Counted from the stretch's first letter, positions 34,506-43,423 are shown. The stretch is DNA of 48,025 bases from an uncultured beta proteobacterium (GCA_903928055.1 CAIYPG010000082.1:1-48025); one strand, 5' to 3'. Notes: generated from the sequence alone by a model not told the origin. Translations and numbers: made by a program.

Positions 34506-35252
34506 CTACCTGCCCATCGAAACCTTCTTTCGGGCTGCTGAATTGCCCGGCACAGGATAGGGAACATCCGGAAAGTTCAGAAGCCCTTCCCCTTCCTGTT
34601 CCTGCAGCAGGAACCGGTTCTTGAGGGCCAGCCGGATGTGGGAGCGCATGGCCTTTTCGGCACGCGCGGCATTTCCCCGGGAAATCATGTCGAGAATGGC
34701 CTTGTGCTCGGACTCCACCTGGGCAGGCCTCGCCGGAAGAACAAGCGTCGACTTGCCCACCAGCACAAGTGACTCCCGGACGGAGCCCAGCGTCTTCAGC
34801 AGATGTTGATTGTCCGCAGCCTGATGGATGGCGCTGTGGAACTGATGATTGAGGCTGGCAATTTCGGCAACGCTTTTTGTCCGGGCTGAGCTATTCAGGA
34901 TGCGCTGCATGCCGGCGATTTGCGCCGGTGTGGCATTCCGGGCAGCAGCCGCTGCCGCCGCACCTTCGAGAATTTCCCTGAGCGCGTATAGCTCCGTGAC
35001 CCCTTTGCGATCAATGCTGGAAACCACGACGCCACAGTGCAGCTTGTGGGTGAGCTGCCCTTCGTTCTCCAGGCGCCGTATCGCCTCGCGCACGGGCGTG
35101 CGGCTGATGTTCAGCCACTCGCACACCTTGCGCTCCCGCACCGGATCGCCGGGACGGAATATTCCGTTGCGCATGGCTTCACGCAATTGCTCATAGGCAA
35201 ACTCCCCGAGCGCCGCCGAGGATTCAGCTGATTTCAAGACTTTTCCATTCAT
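34506..35252 (-). CDS. GntR-family regulator, FCD (FadR-like) subgroup
   Basis: A 248-residue regulator. The N-terminal winged HTH (about 15-80) has VREAIRRLENEGQL, the FadR-type recognition helix region. The C-terminal all-helical FCD domain contains LREILEGAAAAAAARNAT and the His residues of the metal site (NHQFHSAIHQ and the MRSHIRLA helix). FCD members usually sense organic acids. The start is placed at 35252 (MNGKVLKS), because the codons before it up to 35339 have no HTH character and cross the presumed operator side. It diverges from the Bug/PrpD/AtuA cluster at 35551, which is its likely target. Confidence 0.87.
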   Translation of the reverse strand: MNGKVLKSAESSAALGEFAYEQLREAMRNGIFRPGDPVRERKVCEWLNISRTPVREAIRRLENEGQLTHKLHCGVVVSSIDRKGVTELYALREILEGAAAAAAARNATPAQIAGMQRILNSSARTKSVAEIASLNHQFHSAIHQAADNQHLLKTLGSVRESLVLVGKSTLVLPARPAQVESEHKAILDMISRGNAARAEKAMRSHIRLALKNRFLLQEQEGEGLLNFPDVPYPVPGNSAARKKVSMGR

Positions 35253-35320
35253 ATAAGCTGCAAAGGCCTGTTTTGGCAGGCCGACGTAAAAAGTACAAAA
35301 AGGTTTACCGTGGCTGAAAA

Positions 35321-35343
35321 TCGTATACAATTTTGGCATACGA
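35321..35343. promoter_or_regulatory. Operator candidate for the GntR regulator
   Basis: TCGTATAC (35321-35328) and GCATACGA (35336-35343) form inverted arms with one mismatch and a 7-base spacer. GTATAC-centred half-sites are usual for GntR/FCD proteins. The site lies in the divergent gap between the regulator gene and Bug 9, so it could control both. Confidence 0.5.
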
Positions 35344-35550
35344 AATTTGATTTCGGCAACTGTTTGTTTTGCAGTGAGCCGAAGCGATGACGGGGGAGAT
35401 CATCCTGGACACATCTGACGCAGCAGATCGCCGGCCACCTTCAGTCTGAAGACAGGAAGTGGGCGTAAATTGTCGAACTGTCCGGCACGACAGTCGATGG
35501 AACAATTGGACGCAGAACACGCTGCGCACCCGAGATCAAAGGAGCCTGAA

Positions 35551-36525
35551 ATGAACAAGCCGTTAGTCATCGCCCTGTGCGGATTTGCCCTGCATGCCCT
35601 GTCACCGCTGCCTGTGCTTGCGCAATCGGCCTATCCGTCCAAGCCGATCAACTTCGTCGTCCCCTATGCCCCCGGTGGCAACGGGGACATCGTTGCGCGC
35701 ATTGTCAGTGCGCGTCTGGGACCGGTGCTGAACCAGCCGATACTGGTGGACAATCGCGGCGGCGCAGGTGGCAACATCGGCGCGGAATACGCCGCCAAGC
35801 AGGCCGCCGACGGCTACACCATCATGCTCGGCACCAATACCCACGCCATCAACATGAGCCTGTACACGAAGGTCAACTACGACTTCGCCCGCGATTTCGC
35901 CCCCATCAGCATGATCAGCTCGGCACCGCTGGTGCTGATCATCCATCCATCGGTGCCGGCAAGAAGCGTGAAAGAGCTGATCGCCTACTCCAAGGCCAAT
36001 CCGGGCAAACTCAATTACGGCAGCGGCGGCAGCGGCAGCTCCGGCCACATCGCGGCGGAACTGTTCAAGTCGATGTCGGGTGCCGACATGGTGCACGTTC
36101 CCTACAAGGCGGTGGCGCAGTACATGACCGACCTGGTGGGTGGACAGGTGCAGGTGGCCTTCAATGCCAGCACCACGTCCGTGGCCATGGCGGCCAGCGG
36201 CAAGGTGATTGCGCTGGGCGTGACCAGCCCCAGGCGCTCGGAGCTGACTCCCGGCATTCCGACTGTCGCGGAAATGGGCGTGCCCGGTTACGACGCAACG
36301 ATCTGGCAGGGCATATTGGCACCGGCCGGAACATCCAATGCCATCATCAACAAGCTGAACAAGGACATCGTCACGCTGCTGGCAATTCCGGAGATCAAGG
36401 AGCAGTTCAAGAAGCAGGGAGCCGATGCCTCGCCTTCCACGCCGGAGGAATTCGGTGCCTACATCAAGTCAGAGATCCCCAAGTGGGCCAAGGTGGTGAA
36501 GGCTTCTGGCGCCGTGGTGGAATGA
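35551..36525 (+). CDS. Bug/TctC-family periplasmic receptor 9
   Basis: A 324-residue receptor heading the catabolic cluster. ATG at 35551 begins a signal peptide (MNKPLVIALCGFALHALS.., ending PVLAQS near 25). The frame continues to 35470, but the added residues are charged and not a leader. Motifs: VPYAPGGNGDIVAR, DNRGGAGGNIG, YGSGGSGSSGHIAAELFK, HVPYKAVAQY. The third motif has Ala after PYK. It is divergent from the GntR gene, with the operator candidate between. A repeat element separates it from the PrpD-like gene. Confidence 0.9.
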   Translation: MNKPLVIALCGFALHALSPLPVLAQSAYPSKPINFVVPYAPGGNGDIVARIVSARLGPVLNQPILVDNRGGAGGNIGAEYAAKQAADGYTIMLGTNTHAINMSLYTKVNYDFARDFAPISMISSAPLVLIIHPSVPARSVKELIAYSKANPGKLNYGSGGSGSSGHIAAELFKSMSGADMVHVPYKAVAQYMTDLVGGQVQVAFNASTTSVAMAASGKVIALGVTSPRRSELTPGIPTVAEMGVPGYDATIWQGILAPAGTSNAIINKLNKDIVTLLAIPEIKEQFKKQGADASPSTPEEFGAYIKSEIPKWAKVVKASGAVVE

Positions 36526-36540
36526 GCCTGGACCGTATTA

Positions 36541-36666
36541 CTGTCATCCCCGCGAAAACAAGCCTTGCGAAGCACGGCGAAGTTTCGAGGAACGGCCAAG
36601 CGGGGATCCAGTGACGTTCCGGATAAAAGCAAAGTCGCTGGACTCCCGCTTCCGCGGGAATGACGG
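36541..36666. repeat. Imperfect REP-like inverted repeat, copy 1
   Basis: The block begins with TCATCCCCGCGAAAACAAG and ends with CTCCCGCTTCCGCGGGAATGAC, the two ends in inverted orientation. Between them CGGGGATCCAGTGACGTTCC recurs from the second copy at 38112. This is the dispersed intergenic repeat type with TCATTCCCGCGAAAGCGGGAATCC cores. It lies between Bug 9 and the first PrpD-like gene, and its last bases include the GAATGACGG from which the following frame could start. Confidence 0.75.
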
Positions 36667-36671
36667 TTTTA

Positions 36672-38108
36672 ATGAAAAGTGTTGTCCAAACCATGCCTGA
36701 TTCCACGCAATCGAAACTGCTCATCTCCGAACGCCTTGCAACGTTCGCCTCCGATCTGCGCTACGAGGACATCCCCTCCGCTGTTACGGAGCGCGCCAAA
36801 TACCTGGTGCTCGACGCGCTGGGCATTGCGCTCGCCTCCACGAAGTTCGGTTTCGCGAAAGACGCGCTGGCCGGCCTGTCGGTGTTCGAGCCCGGCGAGC
36901 GCGCGGCCTTTGGCATGGGCCGGCGGCTGGCGCTGCGCGATGCAGTCACGCTGAATGGCGTGCTGGTGCACGGGCTGGATTACGACGATACGCACATCGA
37001 AGGCGTTGTCCACGTGAGTTCGAGCTGCTTTCCCTGTGCCTTCGGCGTGGCGGCACAGACGGGCGCCAGCGGCCGTGATTTCCTGGCAGCCTACGTCACT
37101 GCCGTCGAGGCAGCCGCGCGCATCGGCATGGCGGCCGGTGGCGGACTGCATCTGTCGGGCCTGCATCCCACCGGTTCGGTGGCCGCCTTTGCGGCGGCGC
37201 TGGCCTCGGGGCGTCTCTATGGTCTCACTGCCGAACAACTGGTCATGGCCCAGGGCATTGCCCTCTCCACCATGGCGATCAGCAGCCGCCAGTACAGTCG
37301 CGAAGGCGCGGGCAGCAAACGCCTGCACCCGGGCTGGGGCGCCACCGCAGGCATCACGGCTGCCGCGCTGGCCAAAGGCGGCATCACCGGCCCGCGCTCG
37401 GCCTACGAGGGCGACTATGGCTTCTTCCGGGTCAACATGGCCCCACACATGGAGCGCTGCAATCTGGCGCTGGCCACGGCAGGGCTGGGTGAGGTGTGGG
37501 AGACCGCGCGCGTTGCCATCAAGCCCATCCCCGCCTGTCACCTGGTGCATGCCTGCTCGGATGCGACTGTCGCACTGGTGCGCGAGCATGGTCTGAAGGC
37601 GGCGGACATCGCTTCCATCCAGGCGCTGGTGCCAAAGGAGGCCTACGCGGTCGTGTGCGAGCCGCTGGCCTTGCGCAAGCGTCCGACCAGCAGCTACTCG
37701 GCGCAGTTCAGCCTGCACTACGCAGTGGCCGCGAGCATCGTCTGCGGACGCTTCAGCCTGGCGGAGATGGAGCCCGAGTTCTACAAGAACCCGGAAATCC
37801 TGGCGCTAGTGGACAAGGTTGAACACGGTGAATACCCCGGCTCCGAGTACCCGAAGTATTTCTCCGGCGAGGTCAGGATCAGGACGAAGGATGGCCGGGA
37901 ACTGGTGAAGCGCGAGCACATCAACCGCGGCGCCGCCGATCGGCCGCTGTCGGGCGATGACATCACGGTGAAGTTCATGGACAACGCCACCACGGCGGTG
38001 TCCAAGGCGCATGCCGAAAAGCTGCGCGAGGCGGTGCTGTCCATTGATCGTGCCGCCGATCTGAAAAAGATTGAAACGTTGTTTGCGTTTGATAAAGAAT
38101 GTTCGTAG
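36672..38108 (+). CDS. MmgE/PrpD-family protein 1
   Basis: A 478-residue member of the MmgE/PrpD family (2-methylcitrate dehydratase, cis-aconitate decarboxylase, iminodisuccinate epimerase). Visible features are YLVLDALGIALAS near the start, VHGLDYDDTHIEGVVHVSS (the Asp-rich active-site region), GSVAAFAAALASGRLYGLT and KRLHPGWGATAGITAAALA. The C-terminal HxxNRGA-like segment HINRGAADRPLS is also typical. ATGs at 36660, 36672 and 36693 are all possible and none has a clear Shine-Dalgarno. The first lies inside the repeat element, so I prefer 36672 or 36693. The enzyme probably removes water from, or decarboxylates, a tricarboxylate. It is distinct from the second copy at 41077. Confidence 0.85.
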   Translation: MKSVVQTMPDSTQSKLLISERLATFASDLRYEDIPSAVTERAKYLVLDALGIALASTKFGFAKDALAGLSVFEPGERAAFGMGRRLALRDAVTLNGVLVHGLDYDDTHIEGVVHVSSSCFPCAFGVAAQTGASGRDFLAAYVTAVEAAARIGMAAGGGLHLSGLHPTGSVAAFAAALASGRLYGLTAEQLVMAQGIALSTMAISSRQYSREGAGSKRLHPGWGATAGITAAALAKGGITGPRSAYEGDYGFFRVNMAPHMERCNLALATAGLGEVWETARVAIKPIPACHLVHACSDATVALVREHGLKAADIASIQALVPKEAYAVVCEPLALRKRPTSSYSAQFSLHYAVAASIVCGRFSLAEMEPEFYKNPEILALVDKVEHGEYPGSEYPKYFSGEVRIRTKDGRELVKREHINRGAADRPLSGDDITVKFMDNATTAVSKAHAEKLREAVLSIDRAADLKKIETLFAFDKECS

Positions 38109-38111
38109 ATG

Positions 38112-38190
38112 CTGTCATTCCCGCGAAAGCGGGAATCCAGGGTCTTTTGATCAAACGTCACTGGATCCCCGCTTTCGCGGGGATGACGGT
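38112..38190. repeat. REP-like inverted repeat, copy 2
   Basis: TGTCATTCCCGCGAAAGCGG with GAATCCAG (38113-38140) is followed by CTGGATCCCCGCTTTCGCGG with GGATGAC (38161-38187). The two halves are inverted around GGTCTTTTGATCAAACGTCA. It lies between the PrpD-like and AtuA-like genes and, with copy 1, brackets the PrpD-like gene. Confidence 0.85.
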
Positions 38191-38222
38191 GTTGATGCTT
38201 GTTGTTGAACAGGAGTATCACC

Positions 38223-39626
38223 ATGGATGAAATCCGCGTCTTGTCACCCACCGGCGCCCTGGGGTCCGGTTATCTCGAAACGTCACTTGAAACAGCACTG
38301 AGCTGGAAGCCCGACTTCATCGGATGCGATGCCGGCTCCACCGATCCCGGCCCCGCCTATCTCGGCACCGGCAAACCGGCCTTTCCGCGCGAGGCTGTGA
38401 AGCGCGATGTGCGCCTGATGCTGAAAGGCGCGCGCCGCCTGAAGGTGCCGCTGATGATCGGCTCAGCCAATACTGCAGGCGGTGATGAGCACCTCGCCGG
38501 ACTGGTCTCCATCGTTCGCGAAATTGCCGCCGAGGAGAAGCTCAGCTTCAAGATGGCGGTGATTCATTCCGAGCAGAAAAAGGACTATCTGAAGATGCGG
38601 CTGAAGGAAGGCCGCATCAAGCCGCTGGATCCGGCGCCGGAGTTCAATGAGGCGGTCATCGATCGCAGTGAGTGCATCGTCGGCATGATGGGCGCCGAGC
38701 CCTTCATGAACGCACTGGAGCAAGGCGCCGAGGTCATCATCGCCGGCCGAGCGAGCGACACGGCCATCTTCGCCGCGATGCCGGTGATGAAGGGCTTCCC
38801 CGAGGGTCTGGCCTGGCATGCCGGCAAGGTGCTGGAATGCGGCGCGGCCGCGGTGGTGAACCGCAAGACCGGCGATTGCATGTTCGCCTGGATCCGCAAG
38901 GACCACTTCGTGCTGGAGGCACCCGACTCCACACTGCAATGCACGCCGCAAAGCGTGGCATCGCACAGCCTGTACGAGAATGCCGATCCCTTCAAGCTGA
39001 TCGAGTGCTCGGGCACGCTGGACCTGACCAACAGCCAGTACGAGCAGGTCAGCGAGCGCGGCGTCAAGGTGTCCGGCAGCGAGTTCATTCCGGCCAAGCG
39101 TTACACCGTGAAACTCGAGGGGGCAGAAAAGGTCGGCTACCAGAGCGTCATCATCGGCTCCATACGCGACCCCTTCTTCATCCGCCAGATCGACGACTGG
39201 ACAGAGCGTCTGCTGGTACGCTGCCATGCGCGCGTGAAACAGGTTTACGGCGACCGGATGAAACCCGAGGACTACTTCATCAACATCCGCATCTACGGCA
39301 AGAACGGCACCATGGGTCCGCTGGAGCCGGTGAAGGAAAGCCTGGCCCACGAACTGTGCCTGATCATCGAGGTCACCGCGCCCAGCCAGGATGTGGCCAG
39401 CTCCATCGCCGGCATCGTGCGCCATCAGGGCCTGCACCTGCCCATCCCGGAGTGGAGCGGCCTCATCACGGCACTGGCCTGCCCGTACAATCCGGCCCAC
39501 TTGGATCGCGGCCCGATCTTCCGCTTCAACGTCAATCACGTGGTGGAACCCGACAGCCCCCTGGAAATGTTCCCCATGGAAATGGTCATGGTGGGCGAAC
39601 CAACCCAAAGCAAGGTGACAGCATGA
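38223..39626 (+). CDS. AtuA-family protein (DUF1446)
   Basis: A 467-residue protein of the AtuA (acyclic terpene utilisation) family. Segments MIGSANTAGGDEHL, IVGMMGAEPFMNAL.., IIAGRASDTAIFAAMPV and NRKTGDCMFAWIR are typical of the family. AtuA is tied to citronellol/geraniol catabolism in Pseudomonas, but its chemistry is not settled. Many Burkholderiales homologues sit beside Bug, PrpD and CoA genes, so terpenes need not be the substrate here. ATG at 38223 follows AGGAG. The small DUF4387 gene overlaps its stop. Confidence 0.82.
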   Translation: MDEIRVLSPTGALGSGYLETSLETALSWKPDFIGCDAGSTDPGPAYLGTGKPAFPREAVKRDVRLMLKGARRLKVPLMIGSANTAGGDEHLAGLVSIVREIAAEEKLSFKMAVIHSEQKKDYLKMRLKEGRIKPLDPAPEFNEAVIDRSECIVGMMGAEPFMNALEQGAEVIIAGRASDTAIFAAMPVMKGFPEGLAWHAGKVLECGAAAVVNRKTGDCMFAWIRKDHFVLEAPDSTLQCTPQSVASHSLYENADPFKLIECSGTLDLTNSQYEQVSERGVKVSGSEFIPAKRYTVKLEGAEKVGYQSVIIGSIRDPFFIRQIDDWTERLLVRCHARVKQVYGDRMKPEDYFINIRIYGKNGTMGPLEPVKESLAHELCLIIEVTAPSQDVASSIAGIVRHQGLHLPIPEWSGLITALACPYNPAHLDRGPIFRFNVNHVVEPDSPLEMFPMEMVMVGEPTQSKVTA

Positions 39627-39931
39627 CCAAACTCGCAGAACTCGCAAGGCTGATCCGCAGCAAGAACGCCGGACCCTTCGTGCTGACCTTCGATGTGATG
39701 TTCGAGGACGAAGCGCGCTACCAGCGCGTCAAGAATTCCGGAGCGCTGACCCGCGAGGCAGTGGCCGGCTGCTACGGCCTGCCCCCCAAGGACGTGCTGT
39801 TCTTCTACTGCGACCATGCGCGGGCAGTGAAGGCATCCATACCGCGCCCCTATTTCCAGGGTGACCTGCGCGACAGCGATGGTCATGGCGGCCAGCAGTA
39901 CGCGCCGCTGATGGACATCGAGATACCGTGA
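39623..39931 (+). CDS. DUF4387 small protein, partner of AtuA
   Basis: A 102-residue protein whose ATG overlaps the AtuA stop (ATGA at 39623-39626), so translation is coupled. The sequence (KLAELARLIRSKNAGPFVLT.., ARYQRVKNSGALT) matches what I remember of DUF4387, often encoded directly after, or fused to, AtuA-like proteins. It is probably the second subunit of the same enzyme. The frame is open far upstream in the wrong phase of AtuA, so length-based gene calling would hide this start. Confidence 0.82.
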   Translation: MTKLAELARLIRSKNAGPFVLTFDVMFEDEARYQRVKNSGALTREAVAGCYGLPPKDVLFFYCDHARAVKASIPRPYFQGDLRDSDGHGGQQYAPLMDIEIP

Positions 39932-40008
39932 CGTAATCGATTTGCGCGCAGTCCAGAACTGCGTGCGAATCACGGAAGTTTGCGCATTACCTTTGTGAGG
40001 AGGGGAAC

Positions 40009-41025
40009 ATGCAATCGCCGAACTGGAGTTCGATCGTGCCACGCCTGAAGGGCATCCTGGAGCACGTTGCCCTGCTCGGCGCCGCCATGGTGCCTGCAGT
40101 GGCATTCTCGCAAGGGGCGGCGGATTCCTATCCCTCCCGGCCCATCACCGTCATCATCCCGGTGGCGGCCGGGCCCACCGACGCCGAATTCCGCATCTTC
40201 CAGCCGAAGCTGGCCGAGATATTTACCCAGCCCTTCATCCTGGAGAATCGCCCGGGCGCCGGGCAGTCGGTTGGCACCGCGGTGGCCGCCAGGGCTGCGC
40301 CCGACGGCTACACCCTGCTGCTCACCAATGGGTCATTCACTGTCCATCCGAATTTCTACCCCAATCTCAGCTACGACATCATCAGGAACTTCGAGCCGGT
40401 GACCCAGCTCACCGAGCGCGACACCATCTTTGCGGTGAGCATGGCGTCCCTGCCCGAGGTGCACAACCTCAAGGAACTGGTGGCCTGGGGCAGAGCCCAT
40501 CCCGGCACACTGAACTGCGGCACTTCGGGACGCGGCAGCATCACTCACATCGTCTGCGCTTCGCTGTCTTCCGTCACCAACCTGCCGATCACCCCGGTGC
40601 ACTACAAGGGCGGCGGGCAAAGCCAGATCGATCTCATCGCCGGACGCACCCATTTCGTGGCGGGCAATCTGCTCAATGCCATCTCGGTGGTCAAGCAGGG
40701 CAAGCTGAGGATCATCGCCACGCTCAACCCGGAACGCTCCAAGCTGATTCCCGACGTTCCCACCAGCCTTGAGCAGGGCTTCGACGTGCAGTATCCAAGC
40801 TGGCTGGGTGTTCTGGTTCCCGCCGGCACCTCCCCCGCCATCATCAACAGGCTCTACACAGGCCTGCGGCAGGCCGCGCTGTCGCCCGAGGTATCGAAAC
40901 AGATCGAAGCACAAGGCAGCACGCCCGTGGGCAGTTCGCCTGAGCAGTTCCGCAAGCAGATCGCCAGCGAGGCGGCGCGCTGGAAGAAGATCATCCAGGA
41001 ACGCGGCATCAAGGCCGAAGACTGA
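40009..41025 (+). CDS. Bug/TctC-family periplasmic receptor 10
   Basis: A 338-residue receptor, the most divergent of the window. The long N-terminus MQSPNWSSIVPRLKGILEHV precedes the hydrophobic stretch (about 20-34), so the signal peptide is unusually extended. Loop 1 reads VIIPVAAGPTDAEFR, lacking the PGG signature. Loop 2 is ENRPGAGQSVG and the third motif is HYKGGGQS. ATG at 40009 follows GAGGAGGGG. It is placed between the AtuA/DUF4387 pair and the second PrpD-like gene and is probably co-transcribed with both. Confidence 0.88.
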   Translation: MQSPNWSSIVPRLKGILEHVALLGAAMVPAVAFSQGAADSYPSRPITVIIPVAAGPTDAEFRIFQPKLAEIFTQPFILENRPGAGQSVGTAVAARAAPDGYTLLLTNGSFTVHPNFYPNLSYDIIRNFEPVTQLTERDTIFAVSMASLPEVHNLKELVAWGRAHPGTLNCGTSGRGSITHIVCASLSSVTNLPITPVHYKGGGQSQIDLIAGRTHFVAGNLLNAISVVKQGKLRIIATLNPERSKLIPDVPTSLEQGFDVQYPSWLGVLVPAGTSPAIINRLYTGLRQAALSPEVSKQIEAQGSTPVGSSPEQFRKQIASEAARWKKIIQERGIKAED

Positions 41026-41076
41026 ACATCACGCGGCGGCAAGAATACGCAGGAAAAACAAAGTGAGGAGCAGACC

Positions 41077-42426
41077 ATGAGCATTGCGGGGGAGTTGGCG
41101 GCGTTCGCCGTGAAGCAGGCCTATGCGGATCTTCCGCCAAAGGCCGTAGAACATGCGGAGATGCTGGTGTCCAGCACGGTGGCCAGCGCGGCACTGGGCT
41201 CCACGCTTGACTCATCCCGGATCGTGCGCGCGCTGGAGTTGCAGCGCGGCGGCTTGCCCGAGGCAACCCTGTGGTTCGGTGCGGCGGAAAAGCTGCCCGT
41301 CGCTGCGGCTGCCCGGGTCAATGCATTGATGAGCGATGCCGCGGCTTCCGACGACAGCGACCTGCGCAACATCGTGCACTCCGGCACCATCCTCGCCGCC
41401 ACATCGCTCGCGCTGGCCGAGAAGACCGGGGCCACTGGCAAGGAAGTGCTGACGGCCATGGTCGTGGGACATGAGGTGGCGGGCCGGGTCAATGGCGCCA
41501 TGATCGGCGGCCTGCAGACCAAGGGCTTCCACGGTTGCATCGCCGCCATCTTTGCCGGCGCGGCGGCCTCCGGCCACCTGCTCAAGCTGAACCAGGCACA
41601 GATGACCCAGGCCATCGCCCTGGCGGCGACATCGATGGGCGGGCTGCATGCCGCTGCAAAGACCAGCATTGCGCGCGAATATCATGCCGGGCTGGCCGCC
41701 ATGCTGGGCATGAATGCGGCTCAGGTGGCGGCCATGGGCTTCTTCGCCGAAGAGGACATCTTCGAGACGGACAAGGGCTTTCTCGAGGCCTATGGCAAGG
41801 ACCCGGATGTTGCCCAGATGACCTCAGGCCTGGGCCAGCGCTGGAGCATACTCACTGACATGGGCATCAAGCTGGTGCCCGGCGGCCATGCCAACCATGC
41901 CATCGCCGAGGCTGCGGCGAACGCCGCCCGCGAGGGCAATGTCGCGCCGCAGGATGTCGAGGCCATCATCATCTCGCGCCCCGGCTTCAAGGGCCTTACC
42001 GGGCCGCAATATCCCACCGACCTGATCGGCGTGGCGCACAGCCCGGCCTATTTCGCAGCCGCCGGAGTCGCGGACCGGACCTTCGGCTGGGCCTATGCCT
42101 TCGACGAGAAAATCAACAACCCTGTCATTCGCGGCCTGCTCGACAAGGTGCAGGTGATCGGGCCGCCGACGGAGAACCTGGAGCGCTACAAGTCCGGGGC
42201 TGTTGTGACCATTCGGACCCGTGACGGCCGCACCCATACCAGCACCGTCTATGCTCCACGCGGCGCGGCCATCAACGGCATCGCCTGGCAGGACGTCGAG
42301 GACAAGTACCGCGCGCTGGTACCCTATGGCAAGCTGTCGCCCGGCAACCTCGACAAGAGCATGAAGGTGATACGCAATTTCCGCGACGTAAAGCAGGTTT
42401 CGGAACTGATCGAACTGTTGCGCTGA
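41077..42426 (+). CDS. MmgE/PrpD-family protein 2
   Basis: A 449-residue second MmgE/PrpD member. Recognisable parts are VARVNALMSDAAASDDSDLRNIVHSG (the position of the YDDTH segment in copy 1), GKEVLTAMVVGHEVAGRVN and LKLNQAQMTQAIALAATSMGGL. The YDDTH-type Asp-Asp-x-His is replaced by SDDSD in this copy, so its activity could differ from copy 1. ATG follows GAGGAGC. The PrpB-like lyase follows 74 bp downstream. Together they look like the dehydratase and lyase steps of a methylcitrate-type route. Confidence 0.83.
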   Translation: MSIAGELAAFAVKQAYADLPPKAVEHAEMLVSSTVASAALGSTLDSSRIVRALELQRGGLPEATLWFGAAEKLPVAAAARVNALMSDAAASDDSDLRNIVHSGTILAATSLALAEKTGATGKEVLTAMVVGHEVAGRVNGAMIGGLQTKGFHGCIAAIFAGAAASGHLLKLNQAQMTQAIALAATSMGGLHAAAKTSIAREYHAGLAAMLGMNAAQVAAMGFFAEEDIFETDKGFLEAYGKDPDVAQMTSGLGQRWSILTDMGIKLVPGGHANHAIAEAAANAAREGNVAPQDVEAIIISRPGFKGLTGPQYPTDLIGVAHSPAYFAAAGVADRTFGWAYAFDEKINNPVIRGLLDKVQVIGPPTENLERYKSGAVVTIRTRDGRTHTSTVYAPRGAAINGIAWQDVEDKYRALVPYGKLSPGNLDKSMKVIRNFRDVKQVSELIELLR

Positions 42427-42500
42427 GGCCACGGCGGCGCCCGCCGGTGCCTCGAATGTGCAACAACGTTTAAATCGCAGCAACATCAAGGAGCAAGGCA

Positions 42501-43406
42501 ATGGCAGTCACCACCCCGAGCAAAGGCAAACGCCTCAAGGAACTCATCAAGGCACCCAGGATTCTCATTGCACCCGGCGTGTACGACGGTTACAGCGTTC
42601 GCCTGGTGGAAAAGCTGGGGTTCGCCTCCGGTGCCATCTCCGGCGCCGGGGTGTCCGAAAGCCATCTGGGCTGGGCGGACCGTGGCGTCATGAACTACGG
42701 CGACAACGTTGCCACTGCGAGACAACTCGCCGCCTGCACGGACAATCTGCTGCTGCAGGCCGACGCGGACACCGGCTACGGCAATGCGGTGAATGTATTC
42801 TTCACCGTGCGCGGTTTCGAAGATGCGGGCTGCGCCGCAGTGATGTTCGAGGATCAGATGTGGCCCAAGCGCTGCGGCCACATGGCCGGCAAATCCTGCA
42901 TTCCCGCCGAGGAAATGGTGCAGAAGGTGAAAGCGGCCGTCGCCGCGCGGCGCGACCCGGATTTCGTCATCAAGTCGCGCACTGATGCAGCAGGCCCGCT
43001 TGGCGTCCAGGAAGCGGTGCGCCGCCTCAACATGTATGCCGAAGCCGGTGCCGACATGGGTTACGCCGATGCGCTGATGTCGGCCAAGGACATCGAGTTC
43101 GTGGCCCGGAACATTCCCATTCCCCTCGCCGTCAACATGGGCCTGGGCATTCGTTCGCGCCCGACCACGCCGCTGATTTCGCCGCGCCACCTTGAGGAAA
43201 TGGGCGTGGCGCAGGTCTCCTACCCGCGCCTGCTTACCACCGCGGCATTGAAGGGCATGATGAACGCCATGCAGGTGTTCATGGACGAGGTGGTGGACAA
43301 GAACAACGTCGTCGACCGCCCCGACCTGCTCATGTCGTTTGACGAGATCAACGACATGATGGGCATGGAATTCCTTGAATCCCTTGAGAAGCAGTTCACC
43401 GCCTGA
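42501..43406 (+). CDS. PrpB-like lyase (isocitrate lyase/PEP mutase superfamily)
   Basis: A 301-residue TIM-barrel enzyme. Visible are the GVYDGYSVRLVEK N-terminal strand, the metal-binding ADADTGYG (Asp88, Asp90), the EDQ strand and the catalytic loop KRCGH (123-127, Cys125). The Cys-containing KRCGH loop is the mark of C-C lyases such as methylisocitrate lyase. Mutases and oxaloacetate decarboxylases of the superfamily usually lack it. The expected reaction is cleavage of an alpha-hydroxy tricarboxylate to succinate or a similar acid plus a 2-oxoacid. ATG at 42501 follows AAGGAG. Confidence 0.88.
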   Translation: MAVTTPSKGKRLKELIKAPRILIAPGVYDGYSVRLVEKLGFASGAISGAGVSESHLGWADRGVMNYGDNVATARQLAACTDNLLLQADADTGYGNAVNVFFTVRGFEDAGCAAVMFEDQMWPKRCGHMAGKSCIPAEEMVQKVKAAVAARRDPDFVIKSRTDAAGPLGVQEAVRRLNMYAEAGADMGYADALMSAKDIEFVARNIPIPLAVNMGLGIRSRPTTPLISPRHLEEMGVAQVSYPRLLTTAALKGMMNAMQVFMDEVVDKNNVVDRPDLLMSFDEINDMMGMEFLESLEKQFTA

Positions 43407-43423
43407 TACGTCAGAAAGACAAC

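Noticed and set aside
38672..39931. A 419-codon frame that includes the DUF4387 coding region
   Set aside because: The first ~317 codons are Arg/Gly/His-rich out-of-phase reading of the AtuA gene. Only the part from the ATG at 39623 is real.
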